Assembly: GCA_016712275.1 (NCBI GenBank)
Contig: JADJRI010000024.1
Coordinates: forward strand, 1-57,736
From: Planctomycetota bacterium
Lineage (GTDB): Bacteria; Planctomycetota; Phycisphaerae; UBA1845; UTPLA1
Direction: 5' to 3'
Length of the DNA stretch: 57,736 nt
Within the stretch, counting starts at the first letter, position 1, and each line of letters opens with the position of its first letter. The notes beneath the pieces were generated by a model, which saw only the letters and a program-made list of their open reading frames with translations, ran no database searches and had not been told where the DNA came from. A program made the translations under genes and the position numbers. This document shows positions 19,043 to 29,734 of this stretch, piece after piece.

Positions 19043-20035
19043 GCCGTTGGGCGTTCGCATCGCGGGCACGGGGCATGCGCTGCCGAAGCGTGTGGTGACC
19101 AATGCGGAGATCGCGGCGCGCGTCGAAACATCAGACGAGTGGATTCGCGAGCGCACAGGCATTCGCGAACGCCGATTCGCTTCGCGGCAGGCGGGCGAAA
19201 CGACGGCCAGTCTTGCATGCGATGCCGCACGAATGGCACTGACCGAGGCGAATCTTACCGCCAACGACATGGACGCGATCATCGTCGCGACCATCACCCC
19301 CGAAGCGATTCTCCCGTCGACGGCCTGTTTTGTTCAGCAGGCGCTATGCACAAAGCCGGTGGCGGCGTTCGACCTGGTCGCGGCGTGCAGCGGCTTTGTC
19401 TATTCGCTGGTCAACGGCTCGATGATGCTTCAGAACGGCCATTTCAAAAATGTGCTGATAATAGGTGCCGAAGTGATGTCACTCATTTCGGACCAGGAAG
19501 ACCGTTCGACATGCATACTCTTTGGCGATGGGGCGGGGCGGCGGTCCTGTCGGCCACGCCCGATACTAACGGCCCGGCCATTCTGCACTATTCAATCAGC
19601 GCGGAAGGCAGCGGCGATTCGCTGCTGTTTGTTCCGGCGGGCGGCTCCCGCGTCGGCACGTCGAACATGACCGTCAATGAGAAACTGCATTATGTAAAAA
19701 TGAATGGCCGTGAAGTGTACAAGCGTGCTGTCAAGCGCAATCTCGATCTGGTGGATTCGACCCTGGCGGAATCGGGCGTAAAGGCAGACGACATCGCCCT
19801 GGTTATTCCGCACCAATCCAACCTGCGAATTATCGAGTCGGCGCGGGAACGACTTGGTTTGCCGCCCGATCGCGTCTATTCAAATATCGATCGCATTGGC
19901 AATACGTCGGGTGCGTCGATTCCAATTTGTCTGGATGAGTGCCGCAAAGCCGGCAGAGTCAAATCGGGCGACCTGGTGCTGCTGATCGCTTTTGGCGCTG
20001 GTTTTACTTGGGGATCGGCACTACTGCGACTTTGA
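19035..20035 (+). CDS. fabH: Beta-ketoacyl-ACP synthase III (one frameshift)
   Basis: This enzyme condenses acetyl-CoA with malonyl-ACP to start fatty-acid chains. The thiolase-fold triad is complete: C118 in DLVAACSGF, histidine in VIPHQSNLRI and asparagine in RIGNTSGAS. The frame breaks in the G/C-rich run at about 19531-19540. One extra base would restore GDGAGAAVLSATP, a conserved sequence, so the break is almost certainly an error in the sequence. The ATG lies within the plsX end. Confidence 0.95.
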
Positions 20036-20050
20036 TGGCGAGGGACGGCG

Positions 20051-20981
20051 TTGGGCAAAACTGCAATTGTTTTTCCGGGACAGGGCGCGCAGGTCGTCGG
20101 CATGGGCAAGGATGTTGCCGAAATGTCGGATGCAGCGCGCCGCGTCTTTACAAGAGCCGATGAAATTCTCGGGCGCAAACTCAGCGAAATATGTTTCGAG
20201 GGACCGGCGGATGTATTAAATGCGACAGACACGTCGCAGCCGGCCATATTTGTCACCTCATGTGCCATCTGGGCGGCGATGGAAGAGCGCGGGCTCGCAC
20301 AGGGTTTCGAGCCGTCTGCGATGGCCGGACTTAGCCTCGGCGAATACACCGCCTTGCACATGGCCGGTTGGATTGGATTTGAGGAGGGGCTCCGCCTTGT
20401 CGCCGAGCGCGGTCGATTGATGCAATCTGCCGCCGAATCATCGTCGGGCAGCATGGTCTCAATCATCGGCGTCGGCGAGGATGTCGTTCAAAAGATATGC
20501 GACGAGGCCGCCGGATCAGAGGTCTTGTCCGCCGCGAACTATAATTGCCCGGGTCAGATCGTAATATCCGGTGGCAAAACGGCTTGTGAGCGATCAGTCT
20601 CCGTGGCCGACAAGCATGGCGCCAAGGCTATTCCGCTGGTTGTGGCCGGTGCATTTCATTCGGCGCTGATGGAACCGGCTGTAGAGGGTCTGAAAACGGC
20701 GTTGGAGGCGGTTTCGATCAATCCGACCCGAATTGGTGTGGTATCAAACGTGTCGGCTGACTATCATGCCGGTCCTGAACAGGTTCGCCTGCTCTTGCGG
20801 GAGCAGGTGGCGAAGCCGATCCGGTGGCAAGCGTCAATTGAGAGGCTTGTGGCGGATGGTTTTGATCGATTTGTTGAAGTCGGTCCGGGGGCGCGTTTTG
20901 ACCGGACTGCTGCGGAAGATTCATCGCGGCGCGACGGGAGTGAATTACTCGACCGCCGCGTCGTTTGATAAAACGGGATAA
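20051..20981 (+). CDS. fabD: Malonyl-CoA:ACP transacylase (TTG start, one frameshift)
   Basis: This enzyme transfers malonyl from CoA to ACP for chain elongation. The N-terminus KTAIVFPGQGAQ, nucleophile S95 in GLSLGEYTAL and catalytic H203 in GAFHSALM are all present. The best start is TTG at 20051 with gaggga just upstream; the nearby ATG at 20034 is in another frame. A run of five G (20887-20891), one too many, breaks the frame at VEVGPG, after which RVLTGLLRKIHRG continues in the next frame to a stop at 20981. About 309 residues when repaired. Confidence 0.94.
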
Positions 20982-21080
20982 ATCCCGTAGAAACCTGATC
21001 TGCTGCTTTGGATATTACCACGGCTGCATTGGCGTTTTGGCGAAGCCAATTGCACCGGAAATGAAAGTAAGAGAGTTTGA

Positions 21081-21830
21081 ATGGCAGGACTTGTCGATCG
21101 GACAGCGATCGTAACCGGTGGTTCCCGCGGCATAGGCCGCGCGATCTGCCTTGCGCTCGCCCGCGAAGGGGCGACGGTCGTTGCCTGCGCGCGCGATGCG
21201 AGCAAGTTGTCTTCGCTGCCGTCGCTTGCGGCCGATCAAAAACTTCCAGGCCGAATTGTTCCCCGAGCGCTCGATATTACGAAATGCGACGACATCGAAA
21301 AATGGGTCGATCAGGTCGCCACGGATTTTAGCAGTATCGATGTGCTGGTGAACAATGCTGGGATCACCGACGACGGCTTGATCATGAACATGACGGTCGA
21401 GCAGTTTGACCGTGTCGTCGATACAAACCTTCGAGCCGTCTTTGTGATGACCCGCGAAGTCAGCAAATTCATGGTTCGCGCACGCTGGGGCCGTATTGTG
21501 AATATCACCAGCGTCTCGGGCATCATGGGCAATGCGGGCCAGACCAATTACGCGGCAAGCAAGGCCGGCGTCATCGGCCTGACCAAGTCCGTTGCCAAGG
21601 AATTGGCGCGGCGCGGCGTGACATGCAATGGCGTCGCGCCCGGCTTTATCAAAACGGACATGACCAACATCCTCTCCGAAAAGGTGAAGGAGGCCGTGAA
21701 GCCCCTGATTCCTCTGCAACGATTTGGAGAACCGGAAGAAGTCGCCGCGGCGGTCGCGTTCCTGGCATCACCTCAGGCGAGTTACATCAACGGCCAAATT
21801 CTCGTTGTTGACGGCGGCCTGCACATGTGA
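21081..21830 (+). CDS. fabG: 3-oxoacyl-ACP reductase
   Basis: A 249-residue short-chain dehydrogenase that reduces the beta-keto group with NADPH in each elongation cycle. The cofactor loop TGGSRGIG (12-19), NNAG (91-94), and the catalytic S144, Y157 and K161 (YAASK) are intact, and the C-terminal INGQILVVDGGLHM is typical. No frameshift. It lies about 100 bases after fabD and is part of the operon. A gaaagtaagaga purine-rich stretch precedes the ATG. Confidence 0.97.
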   Translation: MAGLVDRTAIVTGGSRGIGRAICLALAREGATVVACARDASKLSSLPSLAADQKLPGRIVPRALDITKCDDIEKWVDQVATDFSSIDVLVNNAGITDDGLIMNMTVEQFDRVVDTNLRAVFVMTREVSKFMVRARWGRIVNITSVSGIMGNAGQTNYAASKAGVIGLTKSVAKELARRGVTCNGVAPGFIKTDMTNILSEKVKEAVKPLIPLQRFGEPEEVAAAVAFLASPQASYINGQILVVDGGLHM

Positions 21831-22015
21831 TGACATCGTCATCGTGGGCGGCGCATGGGCGTCGGTCGGGATTTTCAGCAGGGAGAGTCTTAAACGTTCG
21901 GCGCATTGTCGCCGGTGGACGAAAATCGGGCGGGACGGCAAGAGGTCGATCCGGAAGATCGACAAAGGCATCCCCTTCGAAAGTGAGATGACTTGTGGAG
22001 AAAGTAGTGGCACTG

Positions 22016-22276
22016 ATGACTGAAGAGGAAATAAGAGACAAAGTCGTCAAGATCGTCAGCGAGCAAATGGGAGTCGATCAGAAAGAAATCACGATGGAGA
22101 CATCCTTCGTGAACGATCTGAACGTGGATTCGCTCGACACGGTCGAACTTGTGATGGAGTTCGAAGACCAATTCGAACTGAGTATCCCCGATGAAGAAGC
22201 CGAGAAGATCGGCACCGTCGCGCCGCCGTGGAAGTACATTCACAAGGCCCAGTCGGAAAAGGGCAAGGAAGAGTAA
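22016..22276 (+). CDS. acpP: Acyl carrier protein
   Basis: An 86-residue acidic four-helix protein that carries growing acyl chains on a phosphopantetheine arm. The attachment serine is S39 in NVDSLDTVELVMEFED. ATG 22016 gives the canonical MTEEEIRDKV start; a GTG at 21995 would add seven residues and has a slightly better placed ribosome-binding site. The C-terminus KIGTVAPPWKYIHK departs from the usual TVADAVKYI, perhaps from a small local sequence error. fabF follows after 48 bases. Confidence 0.95.
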   Translation: MTEEEIRDKVVKIVSEQMGVDQKEITMETSFVNDLNVDSLDTVELVMEFEDQFELSIPDEEAEKIGTVAPPWKYIHKAQSEKGKEE

Positions 22277-22324
22277 CCCGGATTGGGTTGTTCGGACTTC
22301 AATCCCCGCTTTGAGGCTTGATGA

Positions 22325-23578
22325 ATGTCTGATCGCCGTCGCGTTGTCATCACTGGAATGGGCTTGGTAAGTCCTCTCGGAACCACGATCGACGTGTTTT
22401 GGGAGAGATTGGTCGCCGGGCAGAGCGGTATTGCGCCGATCGCGAACTTCGATTGTTCACAGTTCGGCACGCGCTTTGGCGGCGAGGCCAAAGAGTACGA
22501 TCCGAGTCGCCTCTTCGACAAGCGAGAAGAGAAGCGGCTCGATCGCTTTGCCCAGCTCGCCGTCAGCGCGGCGAAAGACGCGTTCGATTCGGCCGGTCTC
22601 AAGGTCGGCGACGGACGATTCGATCCGACGCGCTTCGGCGTCATCTGCGGCAACGGCATCGGCGGTTTGAAAGAGCTTGAAGAGCAGCACCTTCGGCTCA
22701 TCAACAAGGGACCGTCAAAGGTATCCGCTTTTACCATTCCCAAGCTGATGTCCAATGCGGCCAGTGGCAACATCTCCATCATGCTTGGCGCGCGCGGCCC
22801 CAGTACGGCCGTTGCGACGGCCTGCGCCTCGGCGACGAATGCGATGGGCGATGCGATGTATGCCCTCCGCCGTGGCGATGTGGATCTGATGATCAGCGGC
22901 GGCGCGGAAGCAGCAGTCACGCCGCTTGGCATGGCGGCTTTCTCCGCCACGAAGGCGCTGTCGGAACGCAACGACGATCCTGCAAGTGCATCACGACCAT
23001 TCGACCGCGATCGCGACGGATTCGTCATGGGCGAAGGCGCGGGCATGTTTGTCTTCGAGGAACTTGAGCACGCGAAAAAGCGCGGCGCAACAATCCATGC
23101 CGAGTTGCTGGGGTTCGGGACCAGCGCCGATGCGTATCACATCACACAACCGGAAGAGCAGGGCCTCGGCGCGGCCCAAGCCATGCGGTTCGCGCTGCGC
23201 GATGCGAATGTTCGTCCGGATCAAATTGATTACATCAACGCACACGGAACCAGCACGCCGCTCGGTGACGTGGCCGAGACACTGGCGATCAAGGCCGTCT
23301 TCGGCGCGCATGCATACAAACTCCGGATTTCCAGCACCAAGAGCGCGATCGGTCATTTGCTCGGCGCGAGCGGCGGTGTCGAGGCCATCGCCTCAGTTTG
23401 CTCCATTAAGAACAGCGTGATCCATCCGACCCTGAATCTCGCGAATCCTGGCGAGGGATGCGACTTGAATTACACGCCGATCACGGCACAGGATGCGCGG
23501 GTCGACATCGCCTTAAGCAACTCATTCGGTTTCGGCGGCCACAACGCCTGCGTGGTACTGGCCAAATTCAAGGGCTGA
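22325..23578 (+). CDS. fabF: Beta-ketoacyl-ACP synthase II
   Basis: A 417-residue condensing enzyme that elongates acyl-ACP with malonyl-ACP. The catalytic triad is C167 (TACASA), H307 (NAHGTST) and H344 (SAIGHLLGASG), and the start VVITGMGLVSPLG and end FGFGGHNACVVL are those of FabF. Length is normal and there is no frameshift. It closes the operon. Confidence 0.97.
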   Translation: MSDRRRVVITGMGLVSPLGTTIDVFWERLVAGQSGIAPIANFDCSQFGTRFGGEAKEYDPSRLFDKREEKRLDRFAQLAVSAAKDAFDSAGLKVGDGRFDPTRFGVICGNGIGGLKELEEQHLRLINKGPSKVSAFTIPKLMSNAASGNISIMLGARGPSTAVATACASATNAMGDAMYALRRGDVDLMISGGAEAAVTPLGMAAFSATKALSERNDDPASASRPFDRDRDGFVMGEGAGMFVFEELEHAKKRGATIHAELLGFGTSADAYHITQPEEQGLGAAQAMRFALRDANVRPDQIDYINAHGTSTPLGDVAETLAIKAVFGAHAYKLRISSTKSAIGHLLGASGGVEAIASVCSIKNSVIHPTLNLANPGEGCDLNYTPITAQDARVDIALSNSFGFGGHNACVVLAKFKG

Positions 23579-23730
23579 TGCCGACTTCCAATCTTGCAGC
23601 ATATACACTTGATCCGGCGCAATTCTTCGATTCATGCCCGACCTGATTGCATTCCGATATTGTCGTCAGGTGTGTCCGCGCGCCGTCTTGGTGCGATCGG
23701 TGCGGAATCGGACACTTTCCGAAGGAATAC

Positions 23731-24176
23731 ATGTTCTCGCAGAATGAAATTGATGCGGTCCTGCAGGATGCCCAATCGGCCGTCGATGATCTCACGCGCG
23801 ATGTCGGCGGAATGTCGGGCGCATCCGGGGGTTCCGCCGCCACTTCGGTGGCGGCCGCCAGCGGCCGATCCACGAAGAGCAATGTTCAATCAGCTTCAGG
23901 AAATTCCGCCACTTCACCCAGTGTCCGGCGCATTCTGAAATTAAAAGTGCCGGTCCGTGTCCGGCTGGCGAAGAAACAAATGGCGGTCGGGGATATCCTA
24001 AAGATTGCGCCGGGCAGCATTGTCGAATTCGATCAGAGCGTTGAGGAGGACCTTCCGCTCATGGTCAACAACCGGCAAATCGGCTGCGGGGTTGCGGTAA
24101 AATCAACGAGCACTTCGGGCTTCGCATCACGTCCATTGGCGATGTACTGTCGCGAATCAATTCACTGGGTCAATAG
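23731..24176 (+). CDS. fliN: FliN-like flagellar switch protein (one frameshift)
   Basis: About 148 residues when repaired. The C-terminal half is a SpoA/FliN domain (RILKLKVPVRVRLAKKQM, then GSIVEFDQSVEEDLPLMVN and VAVKINEHFGLRITSIG) of the flagellar C-ring. A run of four A at 24099-24102 should be five to keep the frame; with it the protein ends at 24176. The N-terminus MFSQNEIDAVLQDA matches the LSQxEIDALL peptide by which FliM and FliY bind phosphorylated CheY, and a Ser/Ala-rich linker joins the two. No other flagellar gene is adjacent. gaagga precedes the ATG. Confidence 0.85.
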
Positions 24177-24178
24177 CG

Positions 24179-25883
24179 CTATTCCGAATCGCGTTGCTTG
24201 GCCATCGCAACTCGCGCCTGGACTGCATAAGCGGAGTCTGGTGCGAGGTTGCAGACCAGTTGCCACGAGGCGTTGGCCCGGTCGAGCAATCCCATGTTTT
24301 GAAGAGCCAGCGCCAGGTTTGCCTGAAACTCCACGTTGTTCGGATTGCCGCCCACCGCAGACTCGTAGTGTTCGATCGCCATTTGAAACTGCTGCCGCTG
24401 CGCGAAGATCAGGCCCAACTGATAATGCAGGTCGACGTATCCGGGTTGCGTATCGATGGCGCTCTTGAGGACATCGACCGCTTCATCCATTCGGCCCCGG
24501 TCGCTTCAGTGCAAGGCCCAATTTGATCAGAGCCTTCATGTAGCACGGATTAATTTCGACCGCAGTGCGGAATGACGCAATCGCCTCCTCCACCTGACCG
24601 CGATTCTTGAGCAGCAAGCCAAGTCGATAGTGCAGATCGGCGTGGTTTGGATTTTGACGAATCGTTTCGCGAAGCCGGTCAATTTGACGTGCAATCAGAT
24701 CGAGTGCAAGCGGGGACGAGTCCACCTGTTTTTCGTCGGCGTCGGTGCGGAGAACCGACAGATGGCGATCGGCCTGCGTGGCCGCATCGGCTTTGAGCTG
24801 CATGCGGGCGACTTCGCTGAAAAGCAGTGTGCTGTTGGGTTCGATGTTGCGGGCCATATCGAAGGAAGCCGCGGCCTCGTCCGATTTGCCCGCGACAAAA
24901 TGGGCCACGCCGATTCCGACATAAGCGCCGAGCAGGCGGTCGTTGATTTCGAGCGCGCTGGAAAAGCTCTTGGCCGCATCCGGAAATCGGCCGGACCGAA
25001 GGTGTTGCGTGGCGAGCTTGACATGCCCTTCGAGATAATCGGGCGACATTTCAAGTGCGTTGCGGTATTGTGCCACGGCACTGACATCATCGCCGATTCG
25101 GGCGTACAAATCGCCCAGCCGCAATCGCGTATCCGCGAAATCCGCCTCATTTTCGATCATTTTGTGCAGATGTTCGATGGCCTCGCGAATGAGGCCGGCT
25201 TCTTCGTAAGCACTGACCGTGTCGTGGTGGGCCGACCAGTTGTCCGGCTCGAGCGTCAGCGCGTGTTCGTAACGCTGTATCGCGCCCTCATGGTCCCCCG
25301 AGCGGAGCAATAAATTTGCCAGCGTCAGATGCAAATCGGCATGTTGCGGGTCGAGATCGCAGAGCTTTGCATAGTAGTGTATCGCATGATCGAGTTCATT
25401 GCGTTTCAGATGAATGGCCGCTAGCCGCTCGTGTGCATTTCGCAGCGTGGGGCAAATGTTGATCGCATCGCGGTAGTAATCGACGGCCTGTTCCGTGTTG
25501 CCGAGTCGTTCGTGGCAATAGCCAAGGCAAAAGAGAATGCCGGGGCCGGCCGGTTCGACCTTCTGGGCGATTCGAAGCTGCTCAAGAGTGACATCGATTT
25601 GGCCCAATTCATCGAAGGCGCAGGCAAGTCCCAGCCGCGCGGTGATGGAATTTCGATCCTTTGCGATGATCCGGAGAAAAGTGTCGCGAGCCCGGATCGG
25701 TTCGTCGGTTTTGAGGTAGTGGCCGCCGAGAAGAATCTGGGCGCGGAGGTCGTCCGGGTCTTCGTCGATGGCGCGTTGCAGCTCGTCGACGTCGAGATTC
25801 TCGCGAAGGCCGAGCGATTCGGCAAAGGCGCCGGACAAGAGAGAAATCAGTCCGCGACCGAGTAGTTCAAGCAAGTAGGACAT
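24179..25883 (-). CDS. TPR-repeat protein (one frameshift)
   Basis: About 568 residues made almost entirely of tetratricopeptide repeats (about 14), after an N-terminal hydrophobic patch (residues about 5-18). Typical units read like NAHERLAAIHLKRNELDHAI and DLHYRLGLLLKNRGQVEEAI. TPR arrays bind protein partners; no catalytic domain is seen. The frame breaks near 24495-24503, where removing one C gives LKRRGRMDEAVDVL. The 3' end is 2 bases from the end of the convergent fliN gene. It lies 17 bases after another TPR gene and both are likely one transcript. Partner unknown. Confidence 0.82.
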
Positions 25884-25900
25884 TGCGGTGTTTTCCCCCC

Positions 25901-27175
25901 TCAGGCTGTCAATGCGGTGGCAAGCGCTCGCGCCGCCTCGTATTTGGAGTTCAATTCCAATGCCCGCTTGTACTCACGCCGGGCGTTGGGCTCCTCGCCG
26001 CGCTTTCGATACATTTCCCCCAGCAGGTAATGGACATCCGGATAGTCGCCACCGTATTTCACGGCATCGCTCAGCAGACAGATGGCCTTGTCGGACTCTT
26101 CCGTTTTTGCCCGCATGCGGGCCAGTTGAATCAGGGCCTGAACATAGCGCGGGTTGATTTCAACGGCCTGGTCGGCGCGGGTCAGCGCCTCGCGCGTCAT
26201 GCCAAGCCGGTCGTAAACGCGCGAACAGTGATAATAAAGATCGGCATAGCCGGGCTGCCTTTCGAGGGCGCGCTCGATGATGGCGGCAAGCATGGCGAAG
26301 AGTTCCTTATCCGCTTCGGTCATGGGCAGCGCGAGAAATGACTCGATGAATTCAGGGTCGTTTGCGATCAAGTCGCCCAGCGTTTCGAGCGAGCGATCGT
26401 CCACAACGCCCAGCGTGCCCTGTGCGGGATCGATGGCCAGCTTGATGCAGGTCGTTTGTGCAGCATCAATCGCCATGGTGAGCAACATTGCGATGGTTGC
26501 GTCGTTGGGCCGAAGCTTTTGGGCGATGGCCAGGTGCTCGACGGATTCAGAGTGGTCGCCGGCCGCGGCCAGCGCGAGTCCAAGTCGAAGCTGAATTTCG
26601 GCGTCGAACGGTGCGATTTCGGCCGCTTCCGTGAAAATGCATACGGCGTCCTCGAAATGTTCCGCTGCGCCGTAGAGCAGGCCGAGCTGAACGCGCACAT
26701 CCACGCGATACGGCTCCAAGTCGATCACTTTCACGAGCGTCTCGATGGCGCGATCGAGTTGGCCGTCGCGGGCGAATGCATGAGCCAGACGAATGGGCCT
26801 TGCGGCATCGGGCTTCCCGGTGGTTTCATCGCGCTCCATCTCGGCGGCGGCGAGATCAAATCGGCGTTGACCCGCGTAACAGGCTGCCAGGTATTTGGAG
26901 AGTGCCGCGGAATCGGGGTTGGCATTTCGCGCCACGGTAAGGTGATTCAAAGCGTCGGCATGCCGACCGGCGCGTAGATGCTCAATCCCAAGACGCATGC
27001 TGGCCTGACCCAGATAAAAGCGGGCAAGCATCGCGCAGAGATTGTTGGAATCGGCGGCGATGGTCAGGTGTTCAATCGCGTCCGCATACCGGCCGGTTTC
27101 GAAGGCGGCCAATCCCTTTTGATAGGCTTGGGCCTCGATGTTGTTGGTGGTCGTCTGTTTGTGCTGCTTCGGCAT
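25901..27175 (-). CDS. TPR-repeat protein
   Basis: A protein of about 424 residues with some ten TPR units (for example AAFETGRYADAIEHLTIAAD and DVHYLLGEMYRKRGEEPNAR). A central insertion of about 90 residues (near DLIANDPEFIESFLALPM) lacks the repeat pattern. It starts at ATG 27175 (MPKQHKQTT), giving a soluble protein without signal peptide; an upstream start at 27241 would add a region lacking repeats. No frameshift. It is upstream of the second TPR gene with a 17-base gap, suggesting a pair of interacting scaffold proteins. Function unknown. Confidence 0.8.
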   Translation of the reverse strand: MPKQHKQTTTNNIEAQAYQKGLAAFETGRYADAIEHLTIAADSNNLCAMLARFYLGQASMRLGIEHLRAGRHADALNHLTVARNANPDSAALSKYLAACYAGQRRFDLAAAEMERDETTGKPDAARPIRLAHAFARDGQLDRAIETLVKVIDLEPYRVDVRVQLGLLYGAAEHFEDAVCIFTEAAEIAPFDAEIQLRLGLALAAAGDHSESVEHLAIAQKLRPNDATIAMLLTMAIDAAQTTCIKLAIDPAQGTLGVVDDRSLETLGDLIANDPEFIESFLALPMTEADKELFAMLAAIIERALERQPGYADLYYHCSRVYDRLGMTREALTRADQAVEINPRYVQALIQLARMRAKTEESDKAICLLSDAVKYGGDYPDVHYLLGEMYRKRGEEPNARREYKRALELNSKYEAARALATALTA

Positions 27176-27483
27176 TTCGCGCTCCGTGCGTCCGAAAAGA
27201 GATGCGGTCCATCTGCCGCCCGGTGAAACTATCGACCGCATCGCAGTCTCAAATCACCTGCCGCGACCGGCAAATTTGGCGGAATCTGAAGTGTGATTGG
27301 GCCCCATTTCGAGGCATTGGCGTTGGAACCCTTGAAATCCGCGGCAGATTTGGAATGGATGGCAATGATTGCCCGAATGCCTGGTAAAGTCTGGCCCCTT
27401 GTCGCGTCGTTATCGGGAGATAGGATGCTCTGTTTGCGGCGTCCTTTGATGGAAAATGGACGTTTTGAAGTGAGGAGCCACGG
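27176..27483. other. Divergent intergenic region (TPR genes / topoisomerase)
   Basis: About 308 bases between divergent genes. A possible promoter for the topoisomerase gene is at 27399-27426. No gene or repeat is supported. Confidence 0.5.
27399..27426 (+). promoter_or_regulatory. Possible promoter of the topoisomerase gene
   Basis: TTGTCG (27399-27404), a 16-base spacer and TAGGAT (27421-27426), about 58 bases before the ATG. Each hexamer has mismatches to consensus, so the call is moderate. Confidence 0.4.
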
Positions 27484-29488
27484 ATGGTGACTACCGCGCA
27501 GAACCGCGGACGCGACAAGACCGCGGAGCCGGATCAGATGCAGTTTTCCTTTGATGCCGCAACAACGGTCATCCCGCCCCGTCAAATACTCCCGGAACCA
27601 AACATGCCCACGAAGAAAGCAACGAAAGCACTGGCCGGCCGTGCCGACATCTCGAAGACAGCCCCAAAGCCTGCCAAGGCAAAAACTGCTGCGCTGTTGG
27701 AACAAGCCGACGAGCCCGGCAAGCCGGCAAAACCCGAAGGCGGGGGCGCTTCAAAACCACCCAAGCCGCGAAAATTCGCGACAGCCGAAAGCATGTCGAA
27801 ATCGCAGCGCGAGATCTCGGTTTCGGAGTTCTTCGCAAAGAACCGTCACCTGCTCGGCTTCGACAACAAGCGCAAGGCGCTGCTCACCACCGTCAAGGAA
27901 GCTGTCGACAACAGTCTCGATGCCTGCGAAGAGGCAGGAATACTGCCGGATGTGCGGGTGAAGATTGATCAAACGGAGCCCGAACGGTTCAGCGTCACCG
28001 TCCGCGACAACGGCCCCGGCATCATGAAAAACCAGATTCCAAACGTATTCGGGAAACTGCTGTATGGCTCAAAATTTCACCGTCTCAAGATGAGCCGCGG
28101 CCAGCAGGGCATCGGCATTTCGGCCGCGGGCATGTACGGCCTCCTGACGACGGGAAAAAGTGTCAAGATCACGTCACGCACCGGCGCGAAGAAGGACGCC
28201 CACTATTACGAGCTGCAAATCGATACAAAGAAGAATGAAGCGAAAATCGTCGTCGAAAAATCGGTGAACGTGGACTGGGAACACGGCACCGAAGTGTCGA
28301 TCGAGCTCGTTGCCGAATATAAGAAAGGGCGCGGCTCGGTCGATGAATACCTCGAACTCACGGCCATCGCCAATCCCCACGCCAGTTTCACATTCATCGA
28401 TCCGGCCGCCGCGACGACGGAATTCCCGCGTGGCACGCAAACCGCGCCCGGAGCCAACGACCGAAATCAAGCCGCATCCCTACGGCATCGAACTCGGCGT
28501 GCTCATCAAGATGCTCCACGACACCAAGACAGGCTCACTCACGCAGTTCCTTCAGCAGGAATTCAGCCGGGTCAGTTCCGGGGTCGCAACGTCCATTTGC
28601 ACCAAAGCCAAGCTCAGTTCGCGGGCGCGGCCGGTCACTATTGGCACGCACGAAGCGGAGACGCTCTTCAAGGCGATGCAGGAAACACAGATTCGACCGC
28701 CACAGACGGATTGTCTTTCGCCGATTGGCGGGGTGAAGGCGGAATTCTTCACCGCCAACACCCGCGCGCCGGCCGTTTACCGCGGCAATCCATTTCAGAT
28801 CGAAGTCGGCCTTGCGTTTGGCGGCGAACTGGGCCCGGACCCGACTGAACAGCCGGAAGAAGTGCAAACCGAAGCCAAGGTGCGCCGCGGCAAGGTTGTG
28901 AATGACAACCGCGCGCCGACGCAAGCCAAGCTGATGCGTTTCGCGAATCGCGTGCCGCTGCTCTATCAGGGGTCGGGCTGCTGCATTACCAAGAGCGTCA
29001 TAGAATTAGACTGGCGTCGATATGGCTTGTCGCAGTCGAACGGATCGCTTCCTCAGGGACCCTTGGCGATTTTTGTTCACATGGCCAGCGTCTGGGTGCC
29101 GTTCACCAGCGAAGGCAAAGAGGCCATCGCCGATTACGATGAGATTCGCAAGGAAATCAAACTTGCGGTTCAGGAATGTTCGAGGCGATTGCAGTCCTAT
29201 CTCAATCGTCGGCAAAAAAAGAAATACGAGGCCGATCGACGGAGCATTTTCGAGCGATACATCGGCGAATTGGTGGCTTCCTGTTCGGCCATCGCACGCA
29301 TCGACCGCGAGAAATTCGGCCAGGATCTGGAGACAATCGCCAAGCGCGTCACAGCCAAGGCCGACGTCGAGTTCGATCTGGATGGCTCCATTAGAAAGGG
29401 TGACAACGGCGCACCAGGCAGCGAATATGGCGAGCATACGATTGTGCTCGACGCGGCGACGACGCCGGCAGGGCCGTTATTCAACTGA
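27484..29488 (+). CDS. top6B: DNA topoisomerase VI subunit B (one frameshift)
   Basis: About 668 residues. The B subunit is the ATPase of a type IIB topoisomerase. A basic, Lys/Pro/Ala-rich N-terminal extension of about 105 residues comes first. The GHKL domain then shows VKEAVDNSLDACEEAG (E139, N143), VRDNGPGI (D175) and GQQGIGISAAGMYG (206-219). The transducer region follows, with TTEIKPHPYGIELGVLIKML, DCLSPIG, AVYRGNPFQIEVGLAFGGEL and FANRVPLLYQGSGC. The frame breaks between 28425 and 28470; homology continues. The segment after DCLSPIG seems about ten residues shorter than in archaeal homologues. ATG 27484 has gaggag 7 bases upstream. No subunit A gene is adjacent. Confidence 0.93.
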
Positions 29489-29734
29489 TCGCGCTATCAA
29501 CGAGTGCCCGGCGCCTGAATGAGCGCGAGCATTCAGTGCAAATCCAAAGTCAACTCGGCCGCGCGTTGACGAATCGACGCGGCGAGCCGCATCCGATGCA
29601 GCAGGGGGCACCGTCGAAGCCCTTTCGCGCAATAACTCGCCATCGACATCTTATGTCATTAAGATACGGGGGGTTCGTCCGCGTGGGCGCGCCGCATAGG
29701 GAACCCCGACGTATCCAACGCGAGCTTCAACCAA

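Noticed and set aside
24179..27175. TPR genes as O-GlcNAc transferases
   Set aside because: Both proteins are repeats throughout and no glycosyltransferase domain follows, so only a scaffold role is supported.
29514..29537. Terminator after the topoisomerase gene
   Set aside because: A 7-bp inverted repeat (ctgaatg/cattcag) is present, but there is no T run.
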